This document shows, piece after piece, positions 1-11,302 of a stretch of DNA of 64,000 nt (its first letter is position 1; every line of letters starts with the position of its first letter). This DNA is from Rhyzopertha dominica (Eukaryota > Arthropoda > Insecta > Coleoptera > Bostrichidae). The stretch covers positions 53,834,023 to 53,898,022 of the forward strand of contig QCXZ01000003.1 of assembly GCA_025024175.1 (NCBI GenBank), in the 5' to 3' direction. A model generated the notes under the pieces. The model was not told where the DNA came from. It saw nothing but the letters and a program-made list of their open reading frames with translations, and made no database searches. Made by a program: the position numbers and the translations under genes.

Positions 1-403
1 CTAATTTATTATACAGGTCTATAGACAAAAAGGTTTTTTATTACTAGACGAACTCATGTTAGGTACCTATTAGAATTTTAACTTTAATAATAAACAACGT
101 ATCACACCAAACAGTCGAATAAACAAAGGATACTGATTAGGAGTGTAATTACAATTATTATAGAATTGTAGAACCGACTTATGATTATAAAGGAAATGTT
201 TTTCTGATAGAATGGGAGAGAGATCTTTAAACTCTTAATCTTTAAACTCAAGTGATTATTAAGACTTTCATTGGTGTCTTGATAATCGTCAAATCTGTAA
301 AAAAATTACAGTGGGGTTGTCATGATTTATTTACAATTTCAGTTCCACTTTCCAATGACGTTTATTTCGGATTTCTTCACTATGAAGCGGATACTTATCA
401 AGG
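1..403. other. No gene seen
   Basis: AT-rich sequence. Reading frames here are short and carry no recognisable motif. I see nothing I can name before the dispersed repeat that follows. Confidence 0.5.
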
Positions 404-632
404 TGCGGGAGGAAAGAAGACAGACGTGGTGGGGGCGAAAATTGCCCCCAGACATTTAAATCGTTGGCGTGCCCGCTAATTATTCATAGTCGCAATTTCA
501 GGCTAGCGCAGCGAATAAGTTTATTAACTCGGCCCACCTATGAGATTCGCTCCGTTCAAATTGTAAACGATGCTACATTCCTAAAGTGCGACTTATTTAC
601 TGGCGTTCACTGTACGTTATCTTGGTTTCTAC
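404..632 (+). repeat. Dispersed repeat, copy A
   Basis: This stretch matches the reverse complement of 23,912-24,127 over about 220 bases with scattered mismatches and small indels. Shared landmarks include AGACGTGGTGGGG, CGCAATTTCAGG and GCGACTTATTT. Neither copy has an obvious coding frame, target duplication or tail, so the class (SINE, DNA-transposon piece or other) is unknown. Confidence 0.65.
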
Positions 633-675
633 TGTTCGTTCGTCCAATTTAGCCGACGCTTCGGGTGCTTTTACT

Positions 676-1329
676 CAGTGATGGGCGCGTAGAATACTCC
701 ATGTAGATTACGCCATTATCTACGCGTAAACTATGTAATATTCTACTTTAAAAGTTTAGGGTAGAAAAGAACATTATGTAGATAAACAGCAAACTAGTAA
801 AATTTAGTACTTTTAACAGCTCCAAATGCCTCAAATGACAGTATTATTTTGTATATTATTATTTTTGTTGCTTGCTAACTAAACAAAATACTACTTCGTT
901 GTAATTAAAATAACTAGACACACGTTAAACAACAATAACTTGTTTCGGCATACAGTTGTTAGAGCCAGAAGGCACAAGCGTGCTTTGGAGCCCTCAATCG
1001 ATCAATGGGTTCTTAAATGACTGTAAACTATGATATTCTAATCTTTCTGGTCTATAAACGTTTGGGTATTCTGATGACTTACTAAAATAAGTTATGCAAA
1101 TTTGTAATATAAATATTAAAAAACTGCAGTGCTTTAAAAATTTTTAGGAATTGACCCATAAGACAGGGAAATTGGAACAAAATAATTTGCACAATACACT
1201 TAATATAGGTAGGTACTTACAATAGCCATAATATACTCGTCTCATATTTTCTACGCCAAAATGCTTTATCTACATTTTCTACGCGGGTAATGTAGAAAAT
1301 TATAATTTATGCGTAAATGCCCATCACTG
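676..1329. mobile_element. hAT-type miniature element (copy 1) with 8-bp target duplication
   Basis: The ends are inverted: the left begins CAGTGATGGGCG and the right finishes GCCCATCACTG. An exact 8-bp duplication CTTTTACT flanks it at 668-675 and 1330-1337. CAG-type termini with 8-bp duplications are diagnostic of the hAT superfamily. At 654 bp and with no transposase frame it is a non-autonomous miniature element. A second copy of the family lies inverted at 6,324-7,229; the ends match well but the interiors have diverged and differ in length. Confidence 0.9.
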
Positions 1330-1446
1330 CTTTTACTCCTTTATCAAGGCTAAAAGCATATCGCTGGTTAGCGATATAATCAAAACTGCGAGAGCTACTT
1401 TTCCTACATCGCATATATTATCAAAATAAAAACAATTTCCCATTTG

Positions 1447-2110
1447 ATTGGTTGATTTATTGATTGAACCAGCGTACGGTCAGCATTTCTGCCACTCCCG
1501 GATATACCGCCGGACTGGCCGTCTTCGCTGGGTTAGGGGGGTACATGCTGATTGCTAGCAGCGCGACTGCCTAGCGCATGTTAAGGAAATATAAGGACTG
1601 GAATGGCAAAGCTATATAGGTACATTAATTTTCTTTGAATGTTTTTTTGGTGCTGTTGACATCATTGTTCCACTTCAGAGTAGCTCTATTAATTTCTTGT
1701 TCCTTATCATTTCTAGCTTCATCTCTCCCTGACTTCCGAATCCTCTCTATAGTTGTTTTCAATGTAAAGCACGGTCTTCCTCTTTTTCGTTGTATCCGCT
1801 TTTCCTTAATATGTGGTCTGCTTCTCTCCTAGATGTATCCCTAGTATTTCGTCGCGTATGTCTCTATTCTTTTTATGTTAGTTCTGCTATCCAAGAGTTC
1901 CGCTTTTTCCGCACGCGTGGTATGTATTTGGTTGAATGATGCTTTTGTCTTAGATTGTCATTTTGTTATTTCTCGAGTTATTTATCTAAACACTGCATTC
2001 ACTCTTCTGTCGGTTGGGACATGTACACTTACATACAATGCGTACTGTTTCCGTCTTCCAGGATTTTATATATCACTATTGTGTAATTTCTTGAATACAC
2101 TTAACTAGAT
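1447..2110 (-). mobile_element. Non-LTR retrotransposon 3' relic (family with TTGA/AATC-rich tail)
   Basis: On the minus strand the element ends near 1,447-1,465 in a degenerate GATT-rich tail. The tail-proximal 150 bases match the 3' ends at about 18,890-19,058 (plus strand) and 48,897-49,080 (minus strand), sharing ACCAGCG, GGCATTTCTGCC-like and CGGATATACC blocks. Further upstream, minus-strand translation gives broken basic runs (KRGRP..TLKTTIERIRK, about 1,690-1,800) like the C-terminal tail of RTE-type reverse transcriptases, with stops. Family membership rests on the shared 3' end; the clade call is inference. Confidence 0.55.
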
Positions 2111-5100
2111 ACACGAAACTACTTCACTATATTGACAAAATAAAAACCATTTCCCATTTATATAAAAAGTCTTTGATTATTATAAGTTAGGCAAAATCCT
2201 AGTAATTTCTCTATAAAATCGCCTAAATCATTGAAGCATTTGTGACACATGTCCCCTTCAGGGAAAGGTGCAGCCAACGCGATCAAGTACATTTTCTAAA
2301 GCTTTTCATCGGTGGCAAAGCGCAATAGCGGCTCGTAACCCATTGCAAGCGTGAAGCGCAATGAGATCCTTGCAGTGATTAATTCTTAGGGGAATCGACC
2401 ATTTAGTGTATTTGATTTTCAAGCGTCAAGCTTTATATTTTACTTTTTTAAAGTAATGACCCTGTCAGCCAGTAGATGATGGTAAGATTGGCTCTAACTG
2501 GACACGTCGCGTAGTACCTATAAGAAACCGTTAATCGCCTATTCTAGTCGACGGAGTTACGTCCTAACCCCGAAGTTGCCAAATTAGAGCCTCGGTGACC
2601 GCTTAAACACCCGTCTTCACCCCATATCCGCGCAACATTCCCAATGGCTGGTGGCGAAGTTAGGCTAAATCTTCTAAGCTTCTAATCCGACGGAGCGGAT
2701 AAGAAGTATGCTGGTGTAGACAACTGCTTGTGCTGCGGTGAACATGTTGTCCATCTTCAAAGGATATCTGCTAACCTAGTTTTTAAATGTGTGCGTTACG
2801 TAAATGTCAATTACAGCATAGGTTATTTTATTTGTCTATTTGAAGCTTGTCGTGAGCCTTTGCCTCACTTGCCTTTCCTGACAATCCTCCCTTAAAGCAT
2901 TACCTGTTTAACAACGAAGTAAAGTAAAGCGATGAGGTAAGGTTTATTTCAAATCATTACATTGCCCCTGACGAGCGATTACGAGTAGAATAGACGAAGT
3001 GGTATGCTTTCCTTCGGGCATGGTTTTGATCCACAATGCACGGCCGCACTGTGCCAACATAATGATCTTTTATAAGAGTTCAAATGTGAAGTTTTCAACC
3101 ATCCATGGTGTACTTGGCACCAGTAATTTTTATATCTTTCGAAAATTAAAAAGCATTTTTGGATGAGCGATGCTTCCTTACCAAAGAAGCGTTCCAGTAC
3201 TGTCCCAATCCCAGATTAACGGATTTATTTGCAATTACTTATTATATTGTGCTTTGAAACCTTACTGTAGCCCTTCGTTTTTTCTTATTCAATGACGAAT
3301 GATAGGTAGCCAGGAACTATGACAACAATGTGCGAGTTTCAGTTCGTGTCGAACTAAATCTGCAGGTGTTTACATTTCAATCTGTAGTTAGGGATTTCAA
3401 CGATATATAGATCTTTTGGCTCCAAAACATCAGTGTTACGCCATCGATCTTTACTTCGCGATACATTACAACATCGTTCGACTTTTTAGATAGACTGCTG
3501 TATATTAGTTGCGGCTGCGGCTTTGAAGTGTTTTTCTTTGCGTTTTACATCCTTTTAAAGTACGAACCGCCAGCGGCACCAATATTTATCTAAAGTAAGA
3601 ATAATGGCAGCTGCCATCTTTGACCCAAAGAGTCGTAATAAGGAGGTATTGAAAATGCTGTACGTATTTATTGTTATTTTAAAAGAGAAAGAAGTCTTGT
3701 ATTTTCTTATATCTAACTGTTTTCTGGTTGGAATCGATGTCGATATATCGATATTGCTTCAATTTTTGCCCTTCCTGTCTGCAGTGAACGTCAGTGATAT
3801 ACTTCAGACGAAAAAATATTTGTAAAAAATCAGTAATAAACAAGGAAGATTTTTTTAGATTTACCATTTACTTTAATATACATTGGTATTACTATTATTA
3901 TTACAAATCCAGTAGAGCATAAATCTATTACATTTACAATATCTTAACCTATTGATGACGTGTTCTAACCTCCAAATGTTTATTACAAATTAACATTTTC
4001 CGCAAACAGCGGCTTCTAAACAAATATACCAGTATTTTGAGAAATCTTATTTAAGCTCATAACACACGTTTTAAATGGATTTAGTGTGACTTCAATATCA
4101 AATAACTGTATTCAGGCTACATCGCTTCTTCTGATATTAATAGTATTTTTCCATAATGTAAAACAGGACCATTTTTCACAGCTAAATACGTCGTGTTTTT
4201 TAAAAACTTGATGCACTTCCAATTACAAGCGTCCTTAAATGGAACACTCCATATTAGGTTTAACCACTCCAAAATAACACCACTCCTCTTCAGTTCAGTA
4301 TCATATCGCGTNTTGAAATATAATACTTGTAATTGTGTCGAACGAATGATAGCAACCACTACCGTAAATTTTGTTCGCCTGGCGTTTTATAGACAGGGCT
4401 GTTTAGATATGCTTATGCACTACTTACTTACTCAATTTGTTCGCGCCGTATCTCGAGGGCGACACATTTGCAGCGGTCCATTTGGCACACCCAGAATTTC
4501 GTGCCGGCTGACAGCTCTGCTTGAATTGAAATGTTGCCCGTTTTTAAATTCCTCGTTTAATCTTAAATATCCCCCGGTGGAGAGGCACTATTTATTACGG
4601 CCAGATTGCACCCATTTCGCTTATCGGTGATGTTTCGGGGTCGGCAGTCCCTCAACCTAAAAAAAGACATAGTTAGCACATCCTCGACGCTCGATAACTA
4701 AAAGCTTAAGTCGGCACCCTCTTGAGGCAAAAGCACATGTGTCGGAACTGCTAAATGCAGTTGTCGTGTGATAATTCTTTACAATATGTGCAGATACAGT
4801 GGTGTCGTGGCAGAATTCTGCAACTATAGCGTACTATCCTACTATCCATAAGAAGAAAGCTTCGAAATCCGCAATTAAGGACAAAAAAATATTTATACAA
4901 AATTTCTACAAATTATCTATGCAATTTACGGATCTATTTTTCTGTCAAAAGGAAAGAAATTACAATAATTATTGGAATAGTAGACTTCTGATAACCTTTA
5001 CGGTCTATAGTCTTGCACTGCGGAAGCTTTGTGTAGTGCAGCTAACGTTACTACCACTTAGTTTGTGAAATTTACCAGTGCGGCTTACGCCAGGCTAAAA

Positions 5101-5954
5101 ACATGTTTCAGTCCATCATAGTACAATTATTTAACAGGCTTACTGGAGGCACAACCTCACAAATACGATACATTACCTAAAAGTTATACGAAAGCGTGTC
5201 ACCCCACAGCTCAGAAATGTGAGCTTTCTGCAACCTTAAAGTTGATTATCCCACAAAATACAATAGAATATGTTGAAAATATACACTTCTACACGTTTTC
5301 TCGTATTAAAACATATCAAATAATTAGAAAATCGATACATGACAAGTATACGTCAAAGCAATAGTTGTGTTCACTTTCCTGAGTGTAGGCAAACTGATTT
5401 AATCGATAATTTCCATAAGCGCCCTGAATGCATGCATCATTTGTATTTATTGTATTTATTTGTTCAATAAATTTTAAATACAAATTAAATTTAAAGAATG
5501 ACGACTTAAGCGTATGTACAAAATTACCTAAAGAAAAACACAAGAGGGTGAAAATAAATCGAAAACTCATATTGACAACAAGTTTTGGACAAGCTTCGGA
5601 AAACAATTTTGTTCTTAATTTTGTCGTACTTTGTATATACCCGTTTTGTAAGAATTTGGTTTTGTTCCACCGAGATCAAATTAAAAAACTCCCTCACTCG
5701 GAAAAAAAACAGACACAAAATTTACTGATGTATATTAAGTAGAAAATTCCCTATAATATTGATTTAATTGGCTAAAAGCGACTATTTTTATGCATTACAA
5801 TTTATTAAATTTAAACTGCACTTACAACATATGGACAAAGTTCAAAAGTATCTAAATATGAGCGGACAGATATTTTGTTGTATGTTCTAACAAACGCTAT
5901 ATTCGTCCGCACTTATTTGTACGGACGGATAACCACGGCCAAAAATTTTTCATA
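2111..5954. other. Long gene-free stretch
   Basis: Reading frames here are short, and many begin at GTG or TTG. None shows a domain, signal peptide or splice-supported structure. The sequence alternates AT-rich with moderately GC-rich pockets (about 2,230-2,760 and 4,440-4,640). I see no tRNA, terminal repeats or tandem array. Confidence 0.5.
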
Positions 5955-7317
5955 ATGTTGCGGAATCAGCGCCACCTGTGGATCGTAGTTGTAGGCGTGT
6001 AGATGCGGTGTAGTAGGACACTGCTTGTAGTGATCATAGCTACAGACGGATGGCAGGGAATGTTGATACTCTCCAGATAATTCTATCAATCGAACCTTCA
6101 CGAAGTTTCGACAGCGTCTGGAAGGTGTCGCTTCTGGAATTTTTAATGGGTGTATAAATAGGACGATGGACAGGGCGCGGGCAGTTCTGAATTTGAATAT
6201 CGGTTATCCAGCGAGCGAAAGGTTTAGTAAAGCAGCTGTTTTTAGTGCAAGTGTATGCAGTATAGTGATTTAGTGAATAGGTAGTGTTAAAATAGTAGTG
6301 CTGTGAAGTAGCTGTGTTTAGACCAGTGATGGGCGTTTACGCGTAAATTATAATTTTCTACGTTACACGTGTAGAAAATGTAGATAAAGCATTTTGGCGT
6401 AGATTTTGAGTATTTCAACACGAGTATATTATGGTTAAAGTGTATTAAGTAGGTACGCGATAAACCTGAATGGAAACCATTTTGTTTCTAATTTCTCTGT
6501 TTTGCTAGCTTCTTCATGTGTCGATTTCCTTATTATAACAGTTTTGTTTGGGACATAAAAAACAAAGCATTATGTTTTCCTTCCACGACTATATTAAGTA
6601 CATTTTTAAGAAGCCTATTTTCACATGCTATCAAATTAGAACAGCATGTTTCATATACAAGTTGATTTTTCTCCAAAGAAAGGTATCTACTGTAATCAAT
6701 TATCACCTGTTACTTGCTTCTTTAGATAAATCTATCTAGTTCAGTATACATATACAGGACAATCAAATTGACCTGCAATTAAAAACGTTTGGTGAAAGAA
6801 CAAGGGTGGCATATAAAAATGTCCGTTTATAGAGAATAAAGGTAGTAAAATCCAAAGTGAGCCAGAGTACTTTTGACAGTACACTTAGCCTGCTTACTCA
6901 CGTCTTCTGGCTGTAATTGACGTATGCCCAAACAAGTTATTGTTATTTAAACATTTATCTAGTCAATTTAATTACAACAAGGTAGTATTTCTTTTAATTA
7001 AGAATGCATATAAAATAATAATAAAATACAAAATAAAATTGGCATTTGAGACGTTTTGAGTGGTACTGATGATGAACACCAGAACACCACTAAAAAACTA
7101 TATATTTCTAGAATTCTGTTTGTCTACACAATGCTATTTTCTACAGTAGATTTTTAAAGTAGAATATTACATAGTTTACGCGTAGATAATAGCGTAATTT
7201 ACATGGCGTATTCTACGCGCCCATCACTGGTTTAGACGTAGTGTATTTGATACAAGTGTTTTGAATAAAAGGAAGTTAGTCAGAAATCCGCAGTTATCGC
7301 GCCCGTACTCGTAGCAA
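5955..7317 (+). repeat. LTR-like unit (possible solo LTR) split by a hAT miniature element
   Basis: Removing the hAT element at 6,324-7,229 and one copy of its target duplication leaves about 450 bp with LTR-like architecture. It starts TGTTGCGG, has a TATA box (GTATAAATAG near 6,150), transcription-start-like sequence 25-40 bases later, a polyadenylation signal AATAAA near 7,263, and ends CTCGTAGCA. I could not find a convincing target duplication or a second copy in the window. A host core promoter is the alternative reading. Confidence 0.4.
6324..7229. mobile_element. hAT-type miniature element (copy 2, inverted) with 8-bp target duplication
   Basis: It begins CAGTGATGGGCG and ends CGCCCATCACTG, flanked by the exact duplication GTTTAGAC at 6,316-6,323 and 7,230-7,237. 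Its right end, reverse complemented, matches the left end of copy 1 (676) for more than 70 bases, so the copies lie in opposite orientations. At 906 bp it is about 250 bp longer than copy 1. The AT-rich interior shows no transposase motif. Confidence 0.9.
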
Positions 7318-7735
7318 TATAAAGGTTTCATATTTGAGTTATTCGTTTTTGAACTAATTTTGCTAATGGGCTAGATGCTGGTTCATAAAATAGTTCAACA
7401 GGTGTAAAAGACGAAACTGGTTCAATAAGGAAGTAATTCTTGAAGTCTGGATATTAATTAACTGCTTCTGCTTGGTAGCCATATTGACAAAATGACGCCG
7501 AAAATCAGTTTCTTTCAAATAGCTTCCAATGTTAAGATTTTGGGAAAATAACCAATATTGTTCCCTATATTGTTTTCCACAAAAAGGTGGCTCATACAAT
7601 TTTTCTCAAAGCTAACCGTTTTGGAAATAAGCTGCGTGAACTACAGTACCTTTGCACAACAATCTAAAAAAAGGCGTAATAATTAAAACTAGTTTATAGG
7701 CCATCTTACGGTGGGATTGTTCCTCGTATTTACTA

Positions 7736-8010
7736 TCATTTTCTGAAGTGAATTGATCGCCTATTTAAGTTGAATAACAATGTTATAATGTAATCGTCGG
7801 TATCCCCCATATCGTCAGTTTTGGTGCAGGATTGTCCTTGGCAATTGATGAAGTTTATAGAATATGGAAGACCAAGTTTCCTGCAACTGCAAGTTGCCCC
7901 ACCTTTTGAAAATGTACAGGATATAGTGTTCACGAGTATCTGTGGAGCCAGATCCTTGATGGTGGTAATAAGAGGCAAACCATGTTTTTATAACCCCAGT
8001 CATGCGAAGG
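7736..8010 (-). pseudogene. Relic of an unnamed cysteine-rich transposon-associated protein family (C-terminal end)
   Basis: Minus-strand translation gives DLAPQILVNTISC, then CSCRKLGLPYSINFINC and QGQSCTK, with an acidic tail. This resembles the C-terminal pattern C-x-C-R-K-x-G-L...C..C.G.SC that I recall from many uncharacterised, repeated insect proteins. I cannot name the family or state its function. One cysteine of the usual set appears replaced (Tyr and Phe where Cys is expected), and reading frames change upstream near 7,980-8,025, so the copy is dead. A second relic lies at 36,700-37,190. Confidence 0.5.
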
Positions 8011-8460
8011 CTTGCTGTTTCCATATTTTTTTAATTTTGTGGTATGTTCTTTGAGAATGTTGCCCAAGTGGAGGTAAGAACTCCAAATTGACTCCATTTT
8101 TCGTCAATAGTCCTGCTAAAGTTTAGAACTTCAGTTCGTCCAACATATTTTCGTCGTCCTTGGCTCTACAAAATGACTTACTTAATAATAAGCTGTTATA
8201 TTTTATCAGTCAATAGGATGTGCTTTTAGATCTCTAAAAGTTTATGCAGCTTGTTGAAAATTCTTATCCTTATCTTATCAATATCAGAGTCGATCCCATA
8301 GATGCCCACGTCCAATTTGAACAATTGTGGATGCTTATAAGTTATAATGAATTTAAGGTGAGTGTTTGTGGTGCTCTACGATGAACGGTCAGAGGGGAGG
8401 CACGTTTCCGTAAGAANTATTTGTAGATACTTTGTGAAATGACTTATATTGGTTTATTTA

Positions 8461-8533
8461 TAATGACGCTTTAGACCTGAAGAAGAAACATATACAGTTT
8501 CGAAACGTTACCATAAAATTCGTTGTGTCATTA
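8461..8533 (+). ncRNA. Candidate type I hammerhead ribozyme (weaker of two)
   Basis: Core CTGAAGA at 8,477-8,483 fits the hammerhead CUGANGA. It is followed by a 5-bp stem II (GAAAC 8,485-8,489 with GTTTC 8,497-8,501), then GAAA at 8,502-8,505. A minimal stem III pairs CG 8,506-8,507 with CG 8,521-8,522, then UU 8,523-8,524 as the cleavage dinucleotide. Stem I can form from TAATGAC (8,461-8,467) and GTCATTA (8,527-8,533), with an AC/GT base pair step at the core and a one-sided bulge. Such minimal motifs are known from Penelope-like elements and retrozymes; no such coding region is adjacent. Confidence 0.45.
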
Positions 8534-8629
8534 CATCCCATACCCTCGACAACGTTTTAACGATTCTGTCAGTTAAGTTTTCGTGTAAACAGTTTCAATT
8601 GGGAAGAGACTTGATATAGGATAATCCAA

Positions 8630-9060
8630 ATTCTCGTCAATCGCTTGAAGCACGAACTACAGAAGGTATTCCATAAGTTAAAAAATTGGTGCTTACAGAT
8701 CGACAATTGAAGATCTCTATTTTTGTTTATGAAATTTTATGTGGTAATTTGGGCACGAGTAAGGTGGCCTAGAGCGGATACCCAGATTGTTTGCACCGAA
8801 ATAGAAGCATACAAGGAAAGAAACTGCACAAAAAATGATGGCAGCTACTCTCTCGAAAATTGTGACTGGAGATGAGATGCGCTTATCATTGGGACTCGCC
8901 TACCTGAGAATATCCATGGAGTGGGTTTAAAGGGACCCGTCCGCCCAAAAAAAATCAAGACAAAATTTTCAGAGAAAAAAGTGTGGCAACAGTCTTTTGG
9001 GATACTGAAGCACCTATTTGCGAATACGGTGTACTACAATTAACATAGAGGTATGGGGTA
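8630..9060 (+). pseudogene. Decayed mariner-type transposase
   Basis: Translating across several frames recovers ordered mariner-like pieces. There is a helix-turn-helix-like stretch (KKLVLTDRQLKIS, then VYEILCGNLGTSKVA) near 8,675-8,770. VTGDE follows near 8,860 (the first catalytic Asp region). TPENIHG/SMEW and RPKKIKTKFSEKKV appear near 8,900-8,985, then FWD-like sequence near 8,995. Frame changes and in-frame stops separate them, so no protein can be made. I could not find terminal inverted repeats or a TA duplication. Confidence 0.65.
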
Positions 9061-10077
9061 AAACCATTTAGAACCTAAAATTGGTCCTGGAAGAAAAACA
9101 ACCGAACAACAACACTTCTTTTTATTGAAAAATATGGAAAACGTTTTTAAGGAAAAGGATTTGATTGAGATGGAGGATTAATGTACAGATGCATGCCGTT
9201 GGCAATAATTTTGCGTATCTTCAATGTAGTTATTTTAGTATCTATACGTTTTGTTCTTCTATCGCTATAGTGTCTGTTTGTATACAACAATATTGTATAA
9301 TATTTAAGTAAGTAAAGTAATTAAATGTAATATTTTTTAGAACTAAATTAAGTAAGTGTGAATTTATATATATTATAATCGTGATTTGTATTGAGAAGAT
9401 AAGAGAAGAAAGATATAATCGAACATTATAGAAATAATTCAGGCTGTAGGTATCTGGAAAATGGGTTTCAATCTCTTCAGCTGTTAATAGGATGTTATAC
9501 AGTATTAAAAAAACTTACAGTTACTTACGAAATTTGGATTCTAAAGCCTATTTAAAAAGTACTGGTTCAATAATTAAAAAAAAACAAATCAACAATTTTT
9601 CATTATTGGAAAAACAAATAAAGACGTATTTAAAAGTTCATGTGCAAGTTGTTGGCGTAACGTAAGCGTGCAAACCGGTAACAAAGCGCATGCCTCACCA
9701 TTGCTTCGTTGTTTATGTGGTACCATAGTTTAATTAATTTATCTGTGGTAGTACACAGAGAAATAGAATGGGGAGTATAGATACCAAAACGCTTTACGAC
9801 ACACTTTCTGAAAACCATTTTTGATCAACTAATTATTTGCAGGCAAAACGACAAAACAACTAAATCTATAGCAAACACAACAATTAAGAAAAGGTTATGT
9901 TATAGAAGGTTATGTTGTCCTGTCTTCTGTCTTGATTAAGAATACCTCCACTCAGGATGCCAAACAAACGATTCTCAAGCGTCCCTGTTTATGCCGTCGA
10001 ATTCAAGCTTTTACGGATTGCCGATACGTGGCGCCCCATGAATAAGTTAAGCAGAATATGACACAATTTCCTTTTTA
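9061..10077. other. No gene seen
   Basis: AT-rich sequence between the mariner relic and the Gypsy element. No frame is long or motif-bearing. The target site of the Gypsy element is at its right end. Confidence 0.5.
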
Positions 10078-10082
10078 CTGGT

Positions 10083-10331
10083 TGTGGCGCGCCGAGAGTT
10101 TCACAGCCTGAAGTAGCTGAAGCGCAAGGCCGACGCATTAATAGACGGAGTCGACTGCGAAAGCTTCGTCGCATCTTTCTACATTTTTGCATTTTTTCTA
10201 GTTAGTCATGGTCAGTTTTTGAAGTTGTCAGTTGGTAAAGAAAACCGAATGTAATTTCTGAAAAATATAGTTTAATATAGGATTCTCGCCATTATTATTA
10301 TTATAACGAGTCGACGGCTCTGAATCCTAAA
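10083..10331 (+). repeat. 5' LTR of the Gypsy element
   Basis: 249 bp, starting TGTGGCGCGCC and ending ATCCTAAA; no difference from the 3' LTR is visible. The 3' terminus is not the usual CA, so the exact end could shift by one A, which the target duplication allows. AATATAGTTTAATATAGG near 10,265 is the best TATA-like sequence. Confidence 0.93.
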
Positions 10332-10332
10332 G

Positions 10333-10350
10333 TGGTGACCCCGACGTGAT
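10333..10350 (+). promoter_or_regulatory. Primer-binding site of the Gypsy element
   Basis: TGGTGACCCCGACGTGAT begins one base after the 5' LTR and opens with TGG, as expected for pairing with the CCA end of a tRNA primer. The tRNA was not identified. Confidence 0.7.
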
Positions 10351-10435
10351 CTGAGGTTTCCGAATTGCGAGTGCTGCAACGGATCGCTTAAAATTTTTTT
10401 TCGTGTGTGCTGTATGAAGTAAGGAAATAATTTTT

Positions 10436-11302
10436 ATGATGCTAGCAAATAACGACACTGCTAATACTGCATCTTCAATTCCGGAAGTCAGCAGAGTCGC
10501 CATGCGTTTACCACCTTTTTGGCCTGCTGATCCAGAGGTTTGGTTTTCTCAAATAGAGAGTCAGTTCAAGGTAGCGGTAATTACAAGCGACGAAACGAAG
10601 TTTAATTATATCGTAGGGAACTTGGAACCAACTTACGCGGCAGAGGTTAGAGATATCCTCACNAAACCACCGGCAACAGAGAAGTACGATACATTGAAGA
10701 AGGAATTGATTCGAAGATTAAGTGAGTCACAACAACAAAAAACAAAACGCCTTCTCGAGCATGAAGAACTTGGCGACAGGAAGCCTTCACAGTTTCTGAG
10801 GCATTTACAAAACCTTGCTGGTGACGTAGCCCCCGAAAGCTTGGTCCGTTCATTGTGGTTAAGTCGTTTACCAGCGGTTGTTCAGGCCATTTTAGCCACG
10901 CACACGGACACTGCCTTAAAAACTGTCGCCGAACTCGCCGATTCCATTCTCGAAGCTACATCCCAGCACCAAGTCGCGCAGGTTTCAGCAAGTAACAGTT
11001 CAAGCAACAAGACGGAAGCTCTTCTAGAACAACTGGTCGCAAGTATAACAGCAATGTCAGTAAGCTTTAACAAGACAGCCGAAAGATTGCGAGAAGAGAT
11101 TGCTGAGGTGGCCAGCGACTGTCGTGGACGACAGAGAGACCGCTCCAACTATCGTTATCGACCAACTTCAAGAAATTCCAGCAGATCTTCGAGCAGAAAC
11201 AGAAGTGGACAGTGTTGGTATCATTTTCGTTTTGGTGATAACGCCAGGAAGTGTAGACCTCCGTGCACAAAACAAACGGAAAACCTCAGCGGCGGTCGTT
11301 AA
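10436..11302 (+). CDS. gag: Gag polyprotein of the Gypsy element
   Basis: This is a 288-residue structural protein, expected to assemble the cytoplasmic particle and bind element RNA. The N-terminal 80 residues carry [17 protein letters not shown], the retrotransposon capsid-like start seen in many Gypsy gags. An arginine/serine-rich stretch (about 230-260) precedes a zinc knuckle C-x2-H-x9-C-x3-C (CWYH...KCRPPC, about 260-277). The frame is intact apart from one unresolved base at 10,663, which leaves Thr (ACN). The start is the first ATG in frame, 104 bases after the 5' LTR. The TAA stop shares its last A with the ATG of pol (TAATG). Confidence 0.9.
   Translation: MMLANNDTANTASSIPEVSRVAMRLPPFWPADPEVWFSQIESQFKVAVITSDETKFNYIVGNLEPTYAAEVRDILXKPPATEKYDTLKKELIRRLSESQQQKTKRLLEHEELGDRKPSQFLRHLQNLAGDVAPESLVRSLWLSRLPAVVQAILATHTDTALKTVAELADSILEATSQHQVAQVSASNSSSNKTEALLEQLVASITAMSVSFNKTAERLREEIAEVASDCRGRQRDRSNYRYRPTSRNSSRSSSRNRSGQCWYHFRFGDNARKCRPPCTKQTENLSGGR

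Noticed and set aside
4193..4630. Plus-strand frame of 145 codons containing an n
   Set aside because: Start is not supported, the mirror frame overlaps it, and no family resemblance was seen.
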